Source of the DNA: Kalmusia sp. IMI 367209
Taxonomy: Eukaryota; Ascomycota; Dothideomycetes; Pleosporales; Didymosphaeriaceae
Reading direction: 5' to 3'
Assembly (NCBI GenBank): GCA_027946365.1
Contig: JAPEUQ010000011.1
Coordinates: 186,001-250,000, forward strand
DNA: 64,000 bases
How positions within the stretch are numbered: position 1 is the first letter of the stretch; every line of letters starts with the position of its first letter. Position numbers and translations under genes: made by a program. This document shows, piece after piece, positions 22,978-34,692 of this stretch. The notes under the pieces were generated by a model. The model saw nothing but the letters and a program-made list of their open reading frames with translations. It was not told where the DNA came from and did no database searches.

Positions 22978-24704
22978 ATGTCTGCTTCTGGTTCGAGTTC
23001 AGACTCTATCACGGTGGGGAAGAGTTACGAAGATATGGAAAAGGTAGAATGGGATAACTCGGAAGCGGAGTCGAAGGCCAGCGAGGAAACAGAAGAAGAG
23101 GAGGTGCCTGAGGGAGGAGTGCACGCATGGCTGACGGTCGTCGGCTCTACGCTTATTTACTTCGCATCCTTCGGCATCATCAACAGTTTTGGTTTCTTTC
23201 AAAACTATTACGAGCACAATTTTCTCTTAGGGGTACCCGCTTCGACGATATCTTTCGTAGGAACGGTGCAGATCATGCTCGGAAACGTTTTGGCCGCACC
23301 AGCAGGCGCACTGTTCGATTGCTACGGGCTCAAGGTACGTTTCTTCATCTACAATGCTTCCGCTGATTTATATAGTAGTCTCTTTACATATCTTCAGGCT
23401 TGGTTTGCTCGGGCTCACTGCTTTGCCTCTCCTTTATTCGATCTGGATCCGGTTCTCTTTGGCAGATTTTCCTCGTCCAAGGCATACTGCTCGGTGTCGC
23501 AAATGCTCTTGGAACACAGCCTGCGCTGGTTGTCGTCGGTCAACATTTCGTGCGCCGTCGCGCGTTTGTCATGGGTATAGTAGCTGCTGCCGGGAGTGTC
23601 GGAGGTGTCTGCTTCCCAGTCATATTTGCGCAGTTGGCGGACCCGAAGCGCGTCGGATTTGCATGGTCGTTACGCGTGGTCGCCGGTATCACTGCGTGAG
23701 TATGTTCAGAGATGAGTAACCGATTTAAAAGTTGACAAAACGTGTAGACTTTGTTATACGGTCGCAATCTTGATTTCTTACACAAACATGCCTAAGCAGC
23801 CACTCAAGTCGATTAAAAATCTCATGGATCTCAAAGGCTTCCTCGATCGTCGATACTCTGTGCTAGCTGCTGGAGCTTTCATAGCTATGCTGGGACAGTT
23901 CATACCCTACTATTACATAAGTACCAAGTTCCTCCCCATCCCACGCTACAAAGCATATATCTTATGGCGCTAGGTACATACATGCAAGCCACGAACCCGA
24001 CCTCCCCGGCAAGAAATTATCTCCTCCCGCTGATGAACGCCTCCAGCTTCGTCGGCCGAATTCTGTAACCCTTCCTTGCTCTCCTTACGTTCTATTCGAA
24101 GTACTGACATCCCACTGTAGAGGCGGCTTCGCAGCTGATGCCACCGGGCCCGCCAACATCGTCTACCCCATGACCATTCTTAGCGGACTCCTCTGTCTCG
24201 GTACCTGGGCAGTAACCTCCTCCATTCCCGTGCTCATCTCTTTTGTCACTCTCTATGGGTTCTGCAGCGGCGTCTACATCGCTGTGCTGCCGGCCATCGT
24301 GGCGCAGATTACCCCACATGCATTGTTGGGAGCAAGGATCGGCGCGTTCTATAGCGTGTTAGCTGTCGCACAATTAGTTGGGAGTCCGGTTGGGGGCCTG
24401 TTAATACGGAAGGGAAATGGTAATGGAGGAGAGGGGGAAGAGGGGTATTTGGGGCTTGTGGTGTTTGCGGTATGTCCTTAGATATCTGTGTGGATGCCGG
24501 AAGGGAATTGGAGAGGGTTCACTGACGTGTGTATAGGGGACTACGCTTTTGATGGGCGGTATCGTGATCTTGGTGAGTAGGTTGTTGCATGATCGCGACT
24601 TGCGAGTGAAATATTGATGGGATTTTACTTTACGGTAATTTGAAGGGGGTGGATTGGAGCGTGGAGCGAGGATCTATGAGAGACGGAAAAGTACAATGAA
24701 TTGA
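22978..24704 (+). CDS. MFS transporter, monocarboxylate-transporter-like (one frame break)
   Basis: Plasma-membrane MFS protein of the fungal MCT-like group: acidic N-terminus, then PEGGVHAWLTVVGS, FGIINSFGFFQNYYE, QIMLGNVLAAPAGALFD, and later RRRAFVMGIVAAAGSVGG, NASSFVGRIL and GFCSGVYIAVLPAIV. Exons: 22978-23334, 23398-23695, 23748-23920, 23974-24064, 24121-24469 and a last part from 24537. The C-terminus is uncertain: reading through gives a stop at 24617, while a GTAGGT donor gives an ending GLERGARIYERRK at 24704. The first intron does not preserve phase: donor AAG|GTACGT is phase 0 but the acceptor at 23397 needs one carried base to give the conserved LWQIFLVQGIL. One base seems missing, or splicing differs. 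Confidence 0.75.
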
Positions 24705-24864
24705 TATTTCATATACAAAATCTTTGTGCACGCATAAAGAAACTATGCTGGCTTAACCTACAAGGTAACTTAATGGTGGAAAAATCTTCCTTCGTGCTCG
24801 TTCAACCGATGTACAGTCGTGGTGCAAATAACAACCCATCACTGAACCCTCAGCTCCTAACCTT

Positions 24865-25245
24865 TCACTCATTCTGTGGCGGCTTGAACGGCTCACCCTC
24901 CCCGCACATGTAATGCGTCGTCCCACCAACCGTGAGAGTTCCCCTCGCAGGACCAAATACCCAGCCCGTCCACTCGCTGCTCGGATCCTTACTGCAGTTA
25001 TCATTGGCATAGAAGTAGCACACACAGCCTTCCGCAATGATGTAATTGTCGACTTTCTCGCCTACGCCGTGGCATGATTCATCTGCGACGAGGCTGTAGG
25101 CCATGCTGTAAGCGGCGTTTTGTAGGACGCCGCAGCCGCGGGGGGCGTCATTGCTGAGGGGAGAGAGCGAGTTCGTAGGGGCGTGGTTGGGAGAGCCAGC
25201 AGAGGTGTAGATGAGAAAGGAGAGGAAGGGAATTAGGAGATTCAT
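24865..25245 (-). CDS. Small secreted six-cysteine protein (126 aa)
   Basis: Single exon. Signal peptide at residues 1-17 (MNLLIPFLSFLIYTSAG). The mature part has six cysteines (C38, C58, C74, C76, C84, C114), which could form three disulfides; a C-x-C pair is embedded in EGCVCYFYANDNC. Many small secreted fungal proteins of this size are effectors or cell-surface proteins, but no family was recognised. The gene converges with the MFS gene. Confidence 0.7.
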   Translation of the reverse strand: MNLLIPFLSFLIYTSAGSPNHAPTNSLSPLSNDAPRGCGVLQNAAYSMAYSLVADESCHGVGEKVDNYIIAEGCVCYFYANDNCSKDPSSEWTGWVFGPARGTLTVGGTTHYMCGEGEPFKPPQNE

Positions 25246-25784
25246 TGTGGTGCTGGGTCGTATCAGTGTACGTGCGCGGCATAGCGGTGATGATGGAAGG
25301 GCTTACCTATTTCTCGATGGATTGAGTGGTATGATTAGATGATTAAATTTGGTGGATCGGCTTTTTTAAGTTGTTAGGAGAAGATTCGAGTACAAGGCAG
25401 CGTTTTTGTGTCGGTGTAAGGAATTGAGTAGAGCTGTGGATCTTCAACGACAGCGAGGGCGACCATAAGACACGGTAGGCGTGATGCCTCGACAGAGACG
25501 GAAGGAAAGCGGGTATTTCACTATGCGGAGGGAGCGACCATGCGTTTAAAAAGCCAAACTCATTTGATAGGCAAGCATACTTCATGTCTCACAAGAATAA
25601 TCGAGCGTGATTAATCATACTACTCGTGAATATTTCACCTACTTGGTGTAGTGCGGTCACCTTTCGAGACTTTGTCTTGGATGATTTTGTTGACACAATA
25701 AACTTGTTGTAAGGTATTTATAGGAACGAGATATGTATACAATATCGAAGATGCTCATGCAGAGCAGCGATATCCCAACTTGAT
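25246..25784. other. Intergenic, no gene seen
   Basis: Contains the promoter of the six-Cys secreted gene and the 3' flank of the F-box gene. No other gene was recognised. Confidence 0.5.
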
Positions 25785-27316
25785 CTAACAGAGAGGTTCG
25801 AAGATAAAAGGAACAGCATAGAGATCCTGCCCATGATTTTGTGTATATCGTCGATAGAGAACACTGATACCTAGGAGCTTCGCTTTGCATTTTATATCTG
25901 CAAGGAGTTCCATAGCAACCAGTGAATTTTGTCCGAAGCAGCAAAACCGATGGGTCGGAACAAATTGAATGGCAACTTCAAGTAGGACGCATTCACTAGT
26001 ATAGGCATGGTTGACCATGCTAGTTAACCAGTTAGCATACCCGGGAATGAAGTCGCAGCAACCTACTCCGAAAGAGGTGTAGTTATCGATCTTTTCTATC
26101 TTCCAGGTGAGATTTTGCAGATGAGGAGCAGAAAGTATATTAACAGCGAATTCCTTTGGGCTCCAATGAATCGGTATGGTATAGCTAGTAAAGCTGAAGG
26201 ATGTAAGGTTGAGGAAGTCGTGCATGACGATTGGCTGCATTAATTCGCAGTGCTCAATAATTAGACCCTGTAGGGACTCTCGATGAGGGGAAAGAGCGGA
26301 GTTGAGATAGTTATGGTCGACTTTTGTACTATCAGACAGCTTGCCAACAATGTGAACTTGTTCGAGCTTAGTTGGCCATGCTAGGAAATCAGCGAGATAA
26401 TTTTCGCTATGCAGGAAGTTTATTTTGAGGGACGTGATGGTTGACGTGCCCCGTAGTTCCTAACCTCAACATTAGCACATGAACGACCACACTATAGCCA
26501 GGATTCTTTTAGCCATACTTCTGGGAATTTGACTTGTTGCGAGAATTTCCCGATGCTTAGAGTTTTCAAACGCCGGCAATTCGTGAGTATTATACAAATC
26601 GATTCCATACATATTGGTCCCCGGTCCCTGGCGATTTCAAGGTTCAACTGCTCCAAACCCACCAGGAGTGAGAGCATCGATTCAAAAGCCCCCCATATGC
26701 AATCTTTGCTATGTTTGTTGTTGCAACCACAAGCCATCTTCATCCGAGCCTCACTCCAATTTCTCTCTACGATATCGTCTGCTTCCATTCGAAAAGAGTG
26801 ACTTGCGCAGACGTCGAAAGTGACAGACCTGCAATGACGTGCAAGAGAGGGGTTTCGTTGAAGCAACTGAGCGACCTGCAGGGATTTGTTCTCATAGAAA
26901 GGTGGATTTGTAGATATCGCATATAGTAGCAGGTCGTTGTACAGAAACGGAATGACCAGGTGATTGAAACTCTTGCAGACAAGCGATAGGGTCGTCACAG
27001 CGTTGCGAAATTTATAGGCTGGCCGAAAGGAGTGCTTGTGTCGCTCCCGGCGAGCGCGAATAATTACCCAAGTGACAATCTCGACGACTAGCTCTTCAGG
27101 GAGATCTAAGACTCGAAAATGTGGGTTGTGAATTCTGTAGAGCTCTGCAGGTCGAACATCATGAAATGGTAGTTGAGCTAAGATTCTTGGGTCTCCTTCA
27201 GAATCACGCGGTGGACTTCTAGGCCTCAGCCCAAGAATTGTGAGGTTATTGCACGGAATCGTGCGACCTAGGCAAAGCTGTCGCATCCGTCCCTTCTTTG
27301 ATCTGTTGGATACCAT
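25785..27316 (-). CDS. F-box protein with LRR-like C-terminus (490 aa)
   Basis: Two exons, 26519-27316 and 25785-26459, joined in phase by a 59-nt intron with donor GTATGG and branch GCTAATG. The F-box-like segment is VLDLPEELVVEIVTWV followed by VTTLSLVCKSFNHLVIPFLY. The C-terminal part has irregular leucine-rich strands typical of fungal F-box proteins (VGLEQLNLEI, CRRLKTLSIG, LTSFSFTSYTI). It probably presents a substrate to an SCF ubiquitin ligase. No catalytic motif is expected. The product could also be called a generic F-box domain protein, since the LRR pattern is loose. Confidence 0.75.
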
Positions 27317-27883
27317 GGTACTTCTACAGTTGTGAAGGCCGTTAAAACGTGGGGAGGCTATTGGTGTTTTTTTAGGAACGTTCGTGCATAGTGAAGGGGT
27401 GTCAGTGTTATTTTCGTTTCTTTATCCGCTCTCAGCCATCAATGTGGCTATGCCTAATACGGTTCGTGGTAAACAACCATAGCGAAATTCACGTGATCCA
27501 TCGGCTAGCGTGAAGATCGAAACTGATGTGTACGCAAATCTAGCATAGTCAATACTAGATTTCTTAAGAAGTATAGCCTTCGAAAAGACAAGGAATTATT
27601 TGCGCATATTCTAGCGCGTCATAGGGGTATGAGACTCAATTTGAACTCTAAACTATAGCGCGCTGCTCGTGGCCATGTTTCTGTTCGCATCACACGGATT
27701 TCCCTAAATGTATACTTTGTGATTTTCAACCCCATCGCGTAAATATTGGCAACTCTTGTCACGGTACACTGGAAAGATAGTCACATCTTTGCATAGAGCG
27801 GCAGACACTGCAAACCTTAGGTGAAGCTTGAAAAGCCAGTAGAGATTCTGCGTTTGTTCAATGCCTCAGCACTTGCATTTGAT
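27317..27883. other. Intergenic, no gene seen
   Basis: AT-richer spacer between the F-box gene start and the RdRP 3' end. No gene or repeat was recognised. Confidence 0.55.
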
Positions 27884-30800
27884 CTATGTGATTTTACGCA
27901 GGTCCGGATCCAAATATACTAAATCTCTTTTGTATCCTTCTAGTCGCCTCACTGCTGCATTCAACTCCCTAATCGCGCAACACGCTGATATAACCTTGAA
28001 GCTTTGAAACTCCTCATATGAACGCCCAGATTTAAATCCGAAGCTGCGTGATTCCGTCCACCGGCTGATATCCAAGCATGCGATACTCAGCACAAGTGCC
28101 TTGTTTGGGTCTTCAGAAGACTCGCCATCTCCATTCTGTTTATCGTCGTTTCTTGTCGTGCGCTTACGGATTAGGGTTTCAGCCCATCGAACAATGCGAT
28201 CGAACTCATCTTTCAGTCGGAGTGATCTATCTCGCTGACGTCGTGTCTGCACACCAGATACATTGAAGATGGTACCAGTGAAAACCTCTATTTCCGTGAT
28301 TCTCCTCGTTGCATGGTCTGAGAAGTCTAATGTTGCATTGTATATAGCGTCCTCGTAGCTGTGATTACGGTAAGCGGGAATGAAAGTCAGCCATGTTTGT
28401 GAATAAGACCTACGCGTGCCGAATGCCTAACGCTTCAACAATCATGTGGTTCCAATCAATTTTTCCGAGCTTCACTTTGCATTCGCCAACAATGTACTTT
28501 AGAAGATCACTCCACACGAAGTCATCCAGCTTCCCCTTGTCTTTTATGTTCTGGTACCAGATCTTCCTTTCATCTATAGCATCGAAGAGTTTTCCGTTAA
28601 TATTGTCAGACCGATAATAGAGGTATCGTGGTGCAATGTTGTCGTCTTCATCCTCTTCATCTTCATCTATCGGTCGTCGCATTACTGCGTCGAAATCAAT
28701 CTCGATTTTGTCTTTGATGTGGGTGGGTTCGCTGGGTGCCAGGCTGTCGATTGGTTAGCCATTGATGTATCCTTGATGGATACATTCCATGGTATGTGAA
28801 GTGGCCAACGTACAAGTGGGGTCTATATCTGTTTGTTCTGATCTTCTTGAATGTTTCAATGTCCACTGGTACTCCCGTTTTGGAGTAGTCAACGCCCGTT
28901 GAATGTAACTCCGCAAGGGTTTTACAATCTGCGAACTTCAGTCGATATGCACTAGCACGGCAGTAGCTGCGAAGACTAACCTGGATCATTTGTGCCTTCT
29001 TTTCTCTGATCTGCTAAAATCATATGTCTGGTTGCGATGAGGCCTAGTTGATCAGTTGCCATAAAGTTGATGAAAAAGTCCGTCATATCTTTCCTTTCCA
29101 CGATCCGTCCAATATCGAGTGGATTAGTGCGGGGATATTCTGCTGGCTCGAATACGTGCTGGCATCCAGCGACTGCAGCTTCGTCCCAGATAATTCCGTA
29201 TGTATCGCCGTCAAGGTCTCCACCACTTAGGCAGCTGGGAAGATCGCGAGTTCCTTTCCGCGAGAACACTATGCAGTTTTTCAATGCCCTAAGTGGATGA
29301 TGGCTTGGAGGAATAATGTTGGTGGCGACTTGGATATCTCCCGGATGCAGTGCAGGGGATCTCGTGATCAACATTGGACGGTTGTCTATGTCAGTGGCCT
29401 GACAACTGATGAAGGAAGCTTTTTCAAAAGTGACGAAGACTTCGCCTTCCTCGAGGTATCCTGTTTCATCCATGATACCAAACAGTGTGACACCATGCTG
29501 GATGGGAATTCTAGCCTTGTATTTTAGTAGGCGGAGTTCACGAAGAACAGCTGTCTCAACAACAGAACGCAGGAATCGGTCTCTTTTGTAGTTCACCCCA
29601 ATCGATTCAAGCTGCCGGATCAGTTGCGGAAAGCCGACACGATCGGCAATCGTATGACTCTCGAGGAAGCTCACGGTGTTGGAGATATGTGCCGTTACTA
29701 ACTGCAACCTGTACAAAGCCGTGCTTTGCTGCTCTAAAAACCAAATATCTGGCAATCCCAAGTCTTCGAGGATTTTGATCATCTGTCGAGTCATTAGTGA
29801 ACCCATCCTAGTACCGAGTACATCCACGTGCTGCGTATGCCGCGATTTCCTCGATGATGTCAATGTGTACATAGACCTTCACTAGGATATGAAATCACAA
29901 CATACCTGCCGATTAAGTACCATAGGTATAGGCTTATTGGCAACATCGCAAATCTCCAAATTCTGGATATCTGCGCTCTCAAATTTGACCATAGAGTCTC
30001 GAACATTTATCGTGCTCCCTTCGAGACGAGCATCTAGTGCGAGCATTCCTTTAGCACCGCCCCATCGGATTTGAAAGCACGTGGCGCTCTTTCCCCGGGG
30101 AATATTCGCACATATTGATTCGACAACTGCACGAGAGAGAGTGCCTACACCATCGCTAAAGACATGACTCCCATCTTCAGTCTTGACGTCAAGCAACTTG
30201 CCGTGTTGTATTCCGTTTTTTTCAAGCGATATTGCAAATGGAGTCTCAGAGAATGCTTGACCAATTCGAGCGGCACAACGGGCAGGCGAACGGATGTTGT
30301 CGAACTTTCCGAGATTTGAGATCACCGTGAAATATGTTTGAAAGGCTTCGTCGTACACAAAGGGAGCCATAAACCAAGCTGAGTGACTTCGCAAAGAAGA
30401 GTGGGAAAACCCTAGGAAACCATAGACTCTTCCACCAACTGCTATTCCTTCTGTCATGATTTTCTTAAATCTTCGATAGATCTCTTCATTCGATAAGCGT
30501 GAATTGAATCGTAGGTCCGTGCCGTCTTCGTCACAAAACTGCACGCGCATGAAATATTCTGTATGATTTGGGAACCGACGCAGAATGCGATTTTTTGCCT
30601 CGGGATCAGGTCCATTGAAAGTCACTCCAGTAGGCGTAACGTTGATCTTGTGGACCATGGCCATGTTTTCAAGTCCTCTCTCCTAAGCATTGTGAGTAAA
30701 AATTCTCCAAACGTAAGCGGTACAAAGCCTACTGATATGAGTTGCTGATAAAGGCCTTTCTGAATTTCTTTCTCGTTTGTTTCCAGAGATTGCCAGATTG

Positions 30801-32075
30801 AATCAACATCAAAATTAGATGCACTGGTCTCGATGCTCGGGAAAGGTACCTGGGAAAATAGCTTATGGACAGCCTCGGCCGAAATTGGTGGTTTCTTCGC
30901 ATTTTATGTTAGCTGCTGCAGAGCTATAGCTGGGTAGATTGCTCACTCTGCTGGTTTCCCTTGAGCTCGAAAAACCACTGTCCTGGAACTGCTTCCTGAT
31001 TCTCAACAGGAGCTTTTGTACAGTCCAAGGGAGCAAAAATCCGTTTCTCGCCAAGGCTTCTACCTGATATAGCACAGTAAAAGGTACTGAGCTAATCGAC
31101 TCTTGAATCGTCTTACCCAGAAGCTCCAGTCCAGCTGTCAAATTCCCGCGTAAATACGATGGTAACACGATGAGACTATTTCGAATCACGGTGAGCACCT
31201 CTCGCCTCATTAGCAAGTCTGATAGTTCGTAGAACTCAACTGGAGAAACACATATGCGGTAAACTAGTGCTTGTCCAACGATCTTTTGATGAGGCGAGCC
31301 ATGACTGGGGAGGCCTGTGAGCCGATCCCTCGTAGCTACAGCCTTTTGTTGAAGTGATAGCCATTTTATTTGCTCGGCCAAACCTAGCTCTCGGATACCA
31401 AAGAATCTAGGTGCTTCCCCACAGCGTCAATGTGAGTGCAGGAGGCTGTGACGTAGCAACTATGTCCTCCACAATTCGATAAGCTATTTCGATCTTCTTC
31501 TGCCCGTATTCATCCTCGAAGTCAACAATCAATGCTTTCTTCACGAATTTTGCTGTTCCCGTTGCAGACGGCCATTCCACTTCTGGAGAATAAGCAAGTT
31601 CTGAGTTCACATACTCGTACACACCGCATGATAGTGATTGCATGGCGAAAACTATCTTTGCATGTTCGGGTGAGGTGGGAAGCCTACATTAGTTATATAA
31701 CACCTGGGATACATGGAGTGGTAAGACTTACTGCTCTGCTTGTCGCCGTTCCTCCGCTGATTTCATTAAACACTTCAAGAGTAATGGGTCCGGAGCTCTC
31801 TTGGAGAGACTGCAATAAACATCGTTGGCCAAAATTTTCATTTGAGACACGTAACGTGGTCCTGTTGTTCCTGATAATATGCGTTTTTGTCCATATTGTT
31901 TCAGGAAGTGTTCACCATCTCTCTGATGTAGGAAAGTTGCACTTCCGAAATTTCGTTTTCGAGGCTTTTGACAGGACCAGGCTTTGATTTGAAGCGGCTT
32001 GATGAAAAGAGCTAAGTGGTCATGAAGTCCTTGATCTGTCAAGTCGGGGGGGATGTTCCGTAGATTTACCTCCAT
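27884..32075 (-). CDS. RNA-dependent RNA polymerase, RNA-silencing type (about 1,246 aa; one frame break)
   Basis: Eukaryotic RdRP that makes double-stranded RNA for Dicer in RNA silencing. Exons: 31732-32075, 30947-31683, 30733-30894, 29906-30682, 28981-29782, 28814-28928, 28414-28743 and 27884-28358. An RRM-like N-terminus (MEVNLRNIPPDLTDQGL) is followed by the catalytic core with FSDGVGTLS, FQIRWGGAKGM, LNRQMIKILEDLG and the active-site motif GGDLDGDTYGIIWD (DLDGD at 29204-29218), whose Asp residues bind metal. All junctions keep phase, and the total is divisible by three only if one base is dropped. The break is at a GGGG run (31417-31420), where the frame must change between TLTLW and APRFFGIREL. 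Either the gene is disabled or the run is one base too long in the assembly. Confidence 0.85.
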
Positions 32076-33297
32076 ATTGAGGTGTTGTCATCGATTATAG
32101 AGTGAAGAAAAATGGTGCCTTTAGCTCAAGGTGCGAAGTCGTCAAGCCCGATACTAGATCCGATATCTCAGAACAATATTCACAGACGGAAAGATATAGT
32201 TTTTGCTTGATTTGAAGCTTACGGTCGGTGCCGTAGGTGACTTTTCTCTTACGGAGATAAAGCGAACGCGCAGTACCGCTATTGTAATCTCGAGCCAAGG
32301 TCAGTACCACCAACTAGCCTTCATTGCGATAAGGTACGTTGAACAAAAAAATTGATGAAGGACGAAGAGCGGGGCTAGCATTAACAGTGCGGGGTTGCAT
32401 ATGCAGTCGGCCTCAACAGCTAGCGCTCTACCAACCTCATCCCTAGGCTCTCCATCCTATAGAATATTGTGGTCTTGCGATTTTGCCCGATTATTTTTGA
32501 TGAAGGCCCCGATTTGATCAACTATCCACCGAGGATCCTCTCGTAAGTACTTCTCCGCTGTTGCCGGCGAACGATCATCAGGCTTCTGGTCATACGTGGT
32601 GGCTTAGGTCGTGTCACGTAAAAGTTGAAACCCGGCTTGGCAAGCAATATATATCACGTCGCACTATTGCATATCCTCTACGTTATCATGCAGAAAGGCC
32701 ACACAATTCGATCTGATCCTCTAATTCGCGTCTCATCAATAGGCGTGGGGGACCGCTGCTTAAAACCACGTGACTCCATCCTATAAGGGCACTTACGATA
32801 TCTGGGTAAGGCAAAATGATCATTGAACACTTGACATGTTGGTCATTGCTCATATTGGAAGTCTCGGTTCGTGTGGGCGATGATATACGAAGTGTAGGAT
32901 CAGTAAAGAGCGAAGAAGACCCAAACACGGCTGGAAAATCGTCCACCTATTGACAAGCTGCAGCCGCTAATGCTGCTTAAGTTGATTCAGCCTGAAAAGA
33001 AGAAGCTGGGTTACATTGAGCTCTCAGATGACTGAGCATCCTTCTCGCGCCGTTACCTGCCGCCGACGACATTCGCCCGTCCTCTGCCCACCACACTTCC
33101 ACGTGTATAATACTAGCTGGATATGTTAATGAGTAATTAGCCACATTTGATTGCTCCACTTACTTATCTATACGGACCTCTCATCTTAAGTGTCTGTGTG
33201 ATCGTGACGATATATGTCAGTCTCAGTCTTACCATATCGATATACGTCCGAGGAGTAACAAGGAGATCCTTCAGTAGATATACTTCTCGACCTCAAG
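32076..33297. other. Intergenic, no gene seen
   Basis: Divergent spacer upstream of the RdRP gene. Short frames occur on both strands but without signal peptide, domain or splice support. A weak tRNA-like stretch near 32390-32450 was examined and not accepted. Confidence 0.5.
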
Positions 33298-33303
33298 TAT
33301 AAA
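33298..33303 (+). promoter_or_regulatory. TATA box candidate
   Basis: TATAAA lies 95 bp upstream of the ATG of the secreted cysteine-rich gene at 33398, a usual place for a TATA element in a strongly induced fungal gene. Confidence 0.45.
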
Positions 33304-33397
33304 GCCTGTTCTATCCGACGCCGTTGTCCGGCAGCGACAAGCTTCTACAATACTTCTAGCCACTATTTCAAATCAAGACTATAGGAATAATGAAATT

Positions 33398-33918
33398 ATG
33401 AAGGCCTTTACCACTTGGATTTTTCTGATTATTTCACTCTGTGCTACCCTCGGTTCGCCTTCTCAGCCAATGAAGTCTCCAACGCGAATGTCAACCCAAA
33501 TGAATATCCTGGTGAGAACGGCGTCTTTAAGGTCACAACTTCCGATCTGCCGAAGAATGCTACTCTAGCGAATGTTCGCACATGCGTCGACCACCCACTT
33601 GACAGGACCCGCAATGAAGCAACTTGGTCAGTGTCTCTGTCTGAGGCTGGTGGGGCAAATTGGACTGTCACCCCACATAACGCCACAGACATATTCGAAC
33701 CTGAGGCGTATTACTACAAAAAGTCATATGGGTGCTCCTTTGAAGTTGGCGTAGGTTATTGCTGAAAGTATTGCGGTTCAAACAATGGTGGGAATTGGTG
33801 CTGGACTGAGAAGTTGGGAGGTCTTGGCGGTTGGTATACTTGTCAAACTTGGGCTTATTGTGGCACATTCACGTATGCATACCCTAGAGGCTGCCTAAGA
33901 TGCGGATATGGGTGTTAA
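33398..33918 (+). pseudogene. Cysteine-rich secreted protein gene, broken
   Basis: An ATG at 33398 opens a clear signal peptide (MKAFTTWIFLIISLCATLG). The rest of a plausible secreted protein continues in a different frame, from about SANEVSNANVNPNEYPG to a TGA at 33763-33765. Beyond that stop the same frame stays open for 50 more codons to TAA at 33918 and is rich in cysteine (seven Cys, with CGSNNGGNWCW and GCLRCGYGC). So there are two lesions: a one-base frame change just after the signal peptide and an in-frame stop. A spliced explanation would need an intron of only about 26 nt, too short for fungi. A TATA box sits upstream. Family unknown; it looks like a decayed effector-type gene. Confidence 0.55.
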
Positions 33919-34692
33919 AGAATAACGTCTTCGATATCAATTCGTCAGCACAATAAGCATTCTTTCTTGAAAGTACGCGATATGGGCATGCTCCTAGCGG
34001 TGAGGGAGAAAAACCACGGCAGCGAGGATACTTACCCCTCGATTACTAGGATCAGACGTCTTGTAAGCAGGATGGAGTTGAGAAGGTTACATTTGTACAC
34101 TCAATGATGCGACGGATTGAGCTTTCGTATGTTGACTTTGGATATTTGTTACTAGATACATCATCGTGATTGAGATACACGATCGGTCTTATCGTTCTGA
34201 TTACGGGCTGGAGCTATCCGACAAAGGCCGGTCCTCAAATTGATGTGGAAACTGCCTGCCCACGGTGAAGAACACATTCAACCAAATGCTACACTGCACC
34301 TACGATGATCTTCACCATTTTGCATCTGCCCTGCTATCTATCGCCTCTTGAGGTGAGGTATTGAAGTTAGAGATTCGTAGAATTGGTAGAGGAGAGGGTG
34401 GAGAAGATGGAATTTGATAGTTGTGTGCACGGACCATAATCACGTGTGACCGCGTTTTCGCGTCTCGACCTGTATCTGAGCCGATACTGTCAACTGTCAC
34501 TTTAGGCATGCTCATCTTCGAGTTTCTTGCCTTTGATGAGTGCATCTTCAATAAGCGTGCCAGGTGCACCTTCTCCATCGCTCACTCTACAAACACTGGA
34601 TTGCTTGGACTTTCGCACCGGCTTGCGTCATCGATCTACGCCACCCTTGACCTTCCTTTCGCGCCCTCTCTCAACCGCACCATGCGCCAACG
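33919..34692. other. Intergenic, helicase promoter region
   Basis: Upstream region of the Hrq1 gene. No separate gene was recognised. Confidence 0.5.

Noticed and set aside
24601..24617. Read-through stop at 24617 as the only end of the MCT-like transporter
   Set aside because: Not excluded, but an alternative GTAGGT donor gives an ending closer to the usual charged C-terminus of this family, so 24704 was preferred.
32385..32455. Possible tRNA gene on the minus strand (text like GGTTGGTAGAGCGC)
   Set aside because: The D-arm-like box is present, but no acceptor stem, anticodon stem or T-arm can be paired.
33430..33470. Short intron joining the signal peptide to the body of the secreted gene
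   Set aside because: The only phase-correct GT-AG pair gives an intron of about 26 nt, below the fungal minimum, and removes part of the signal peptide.
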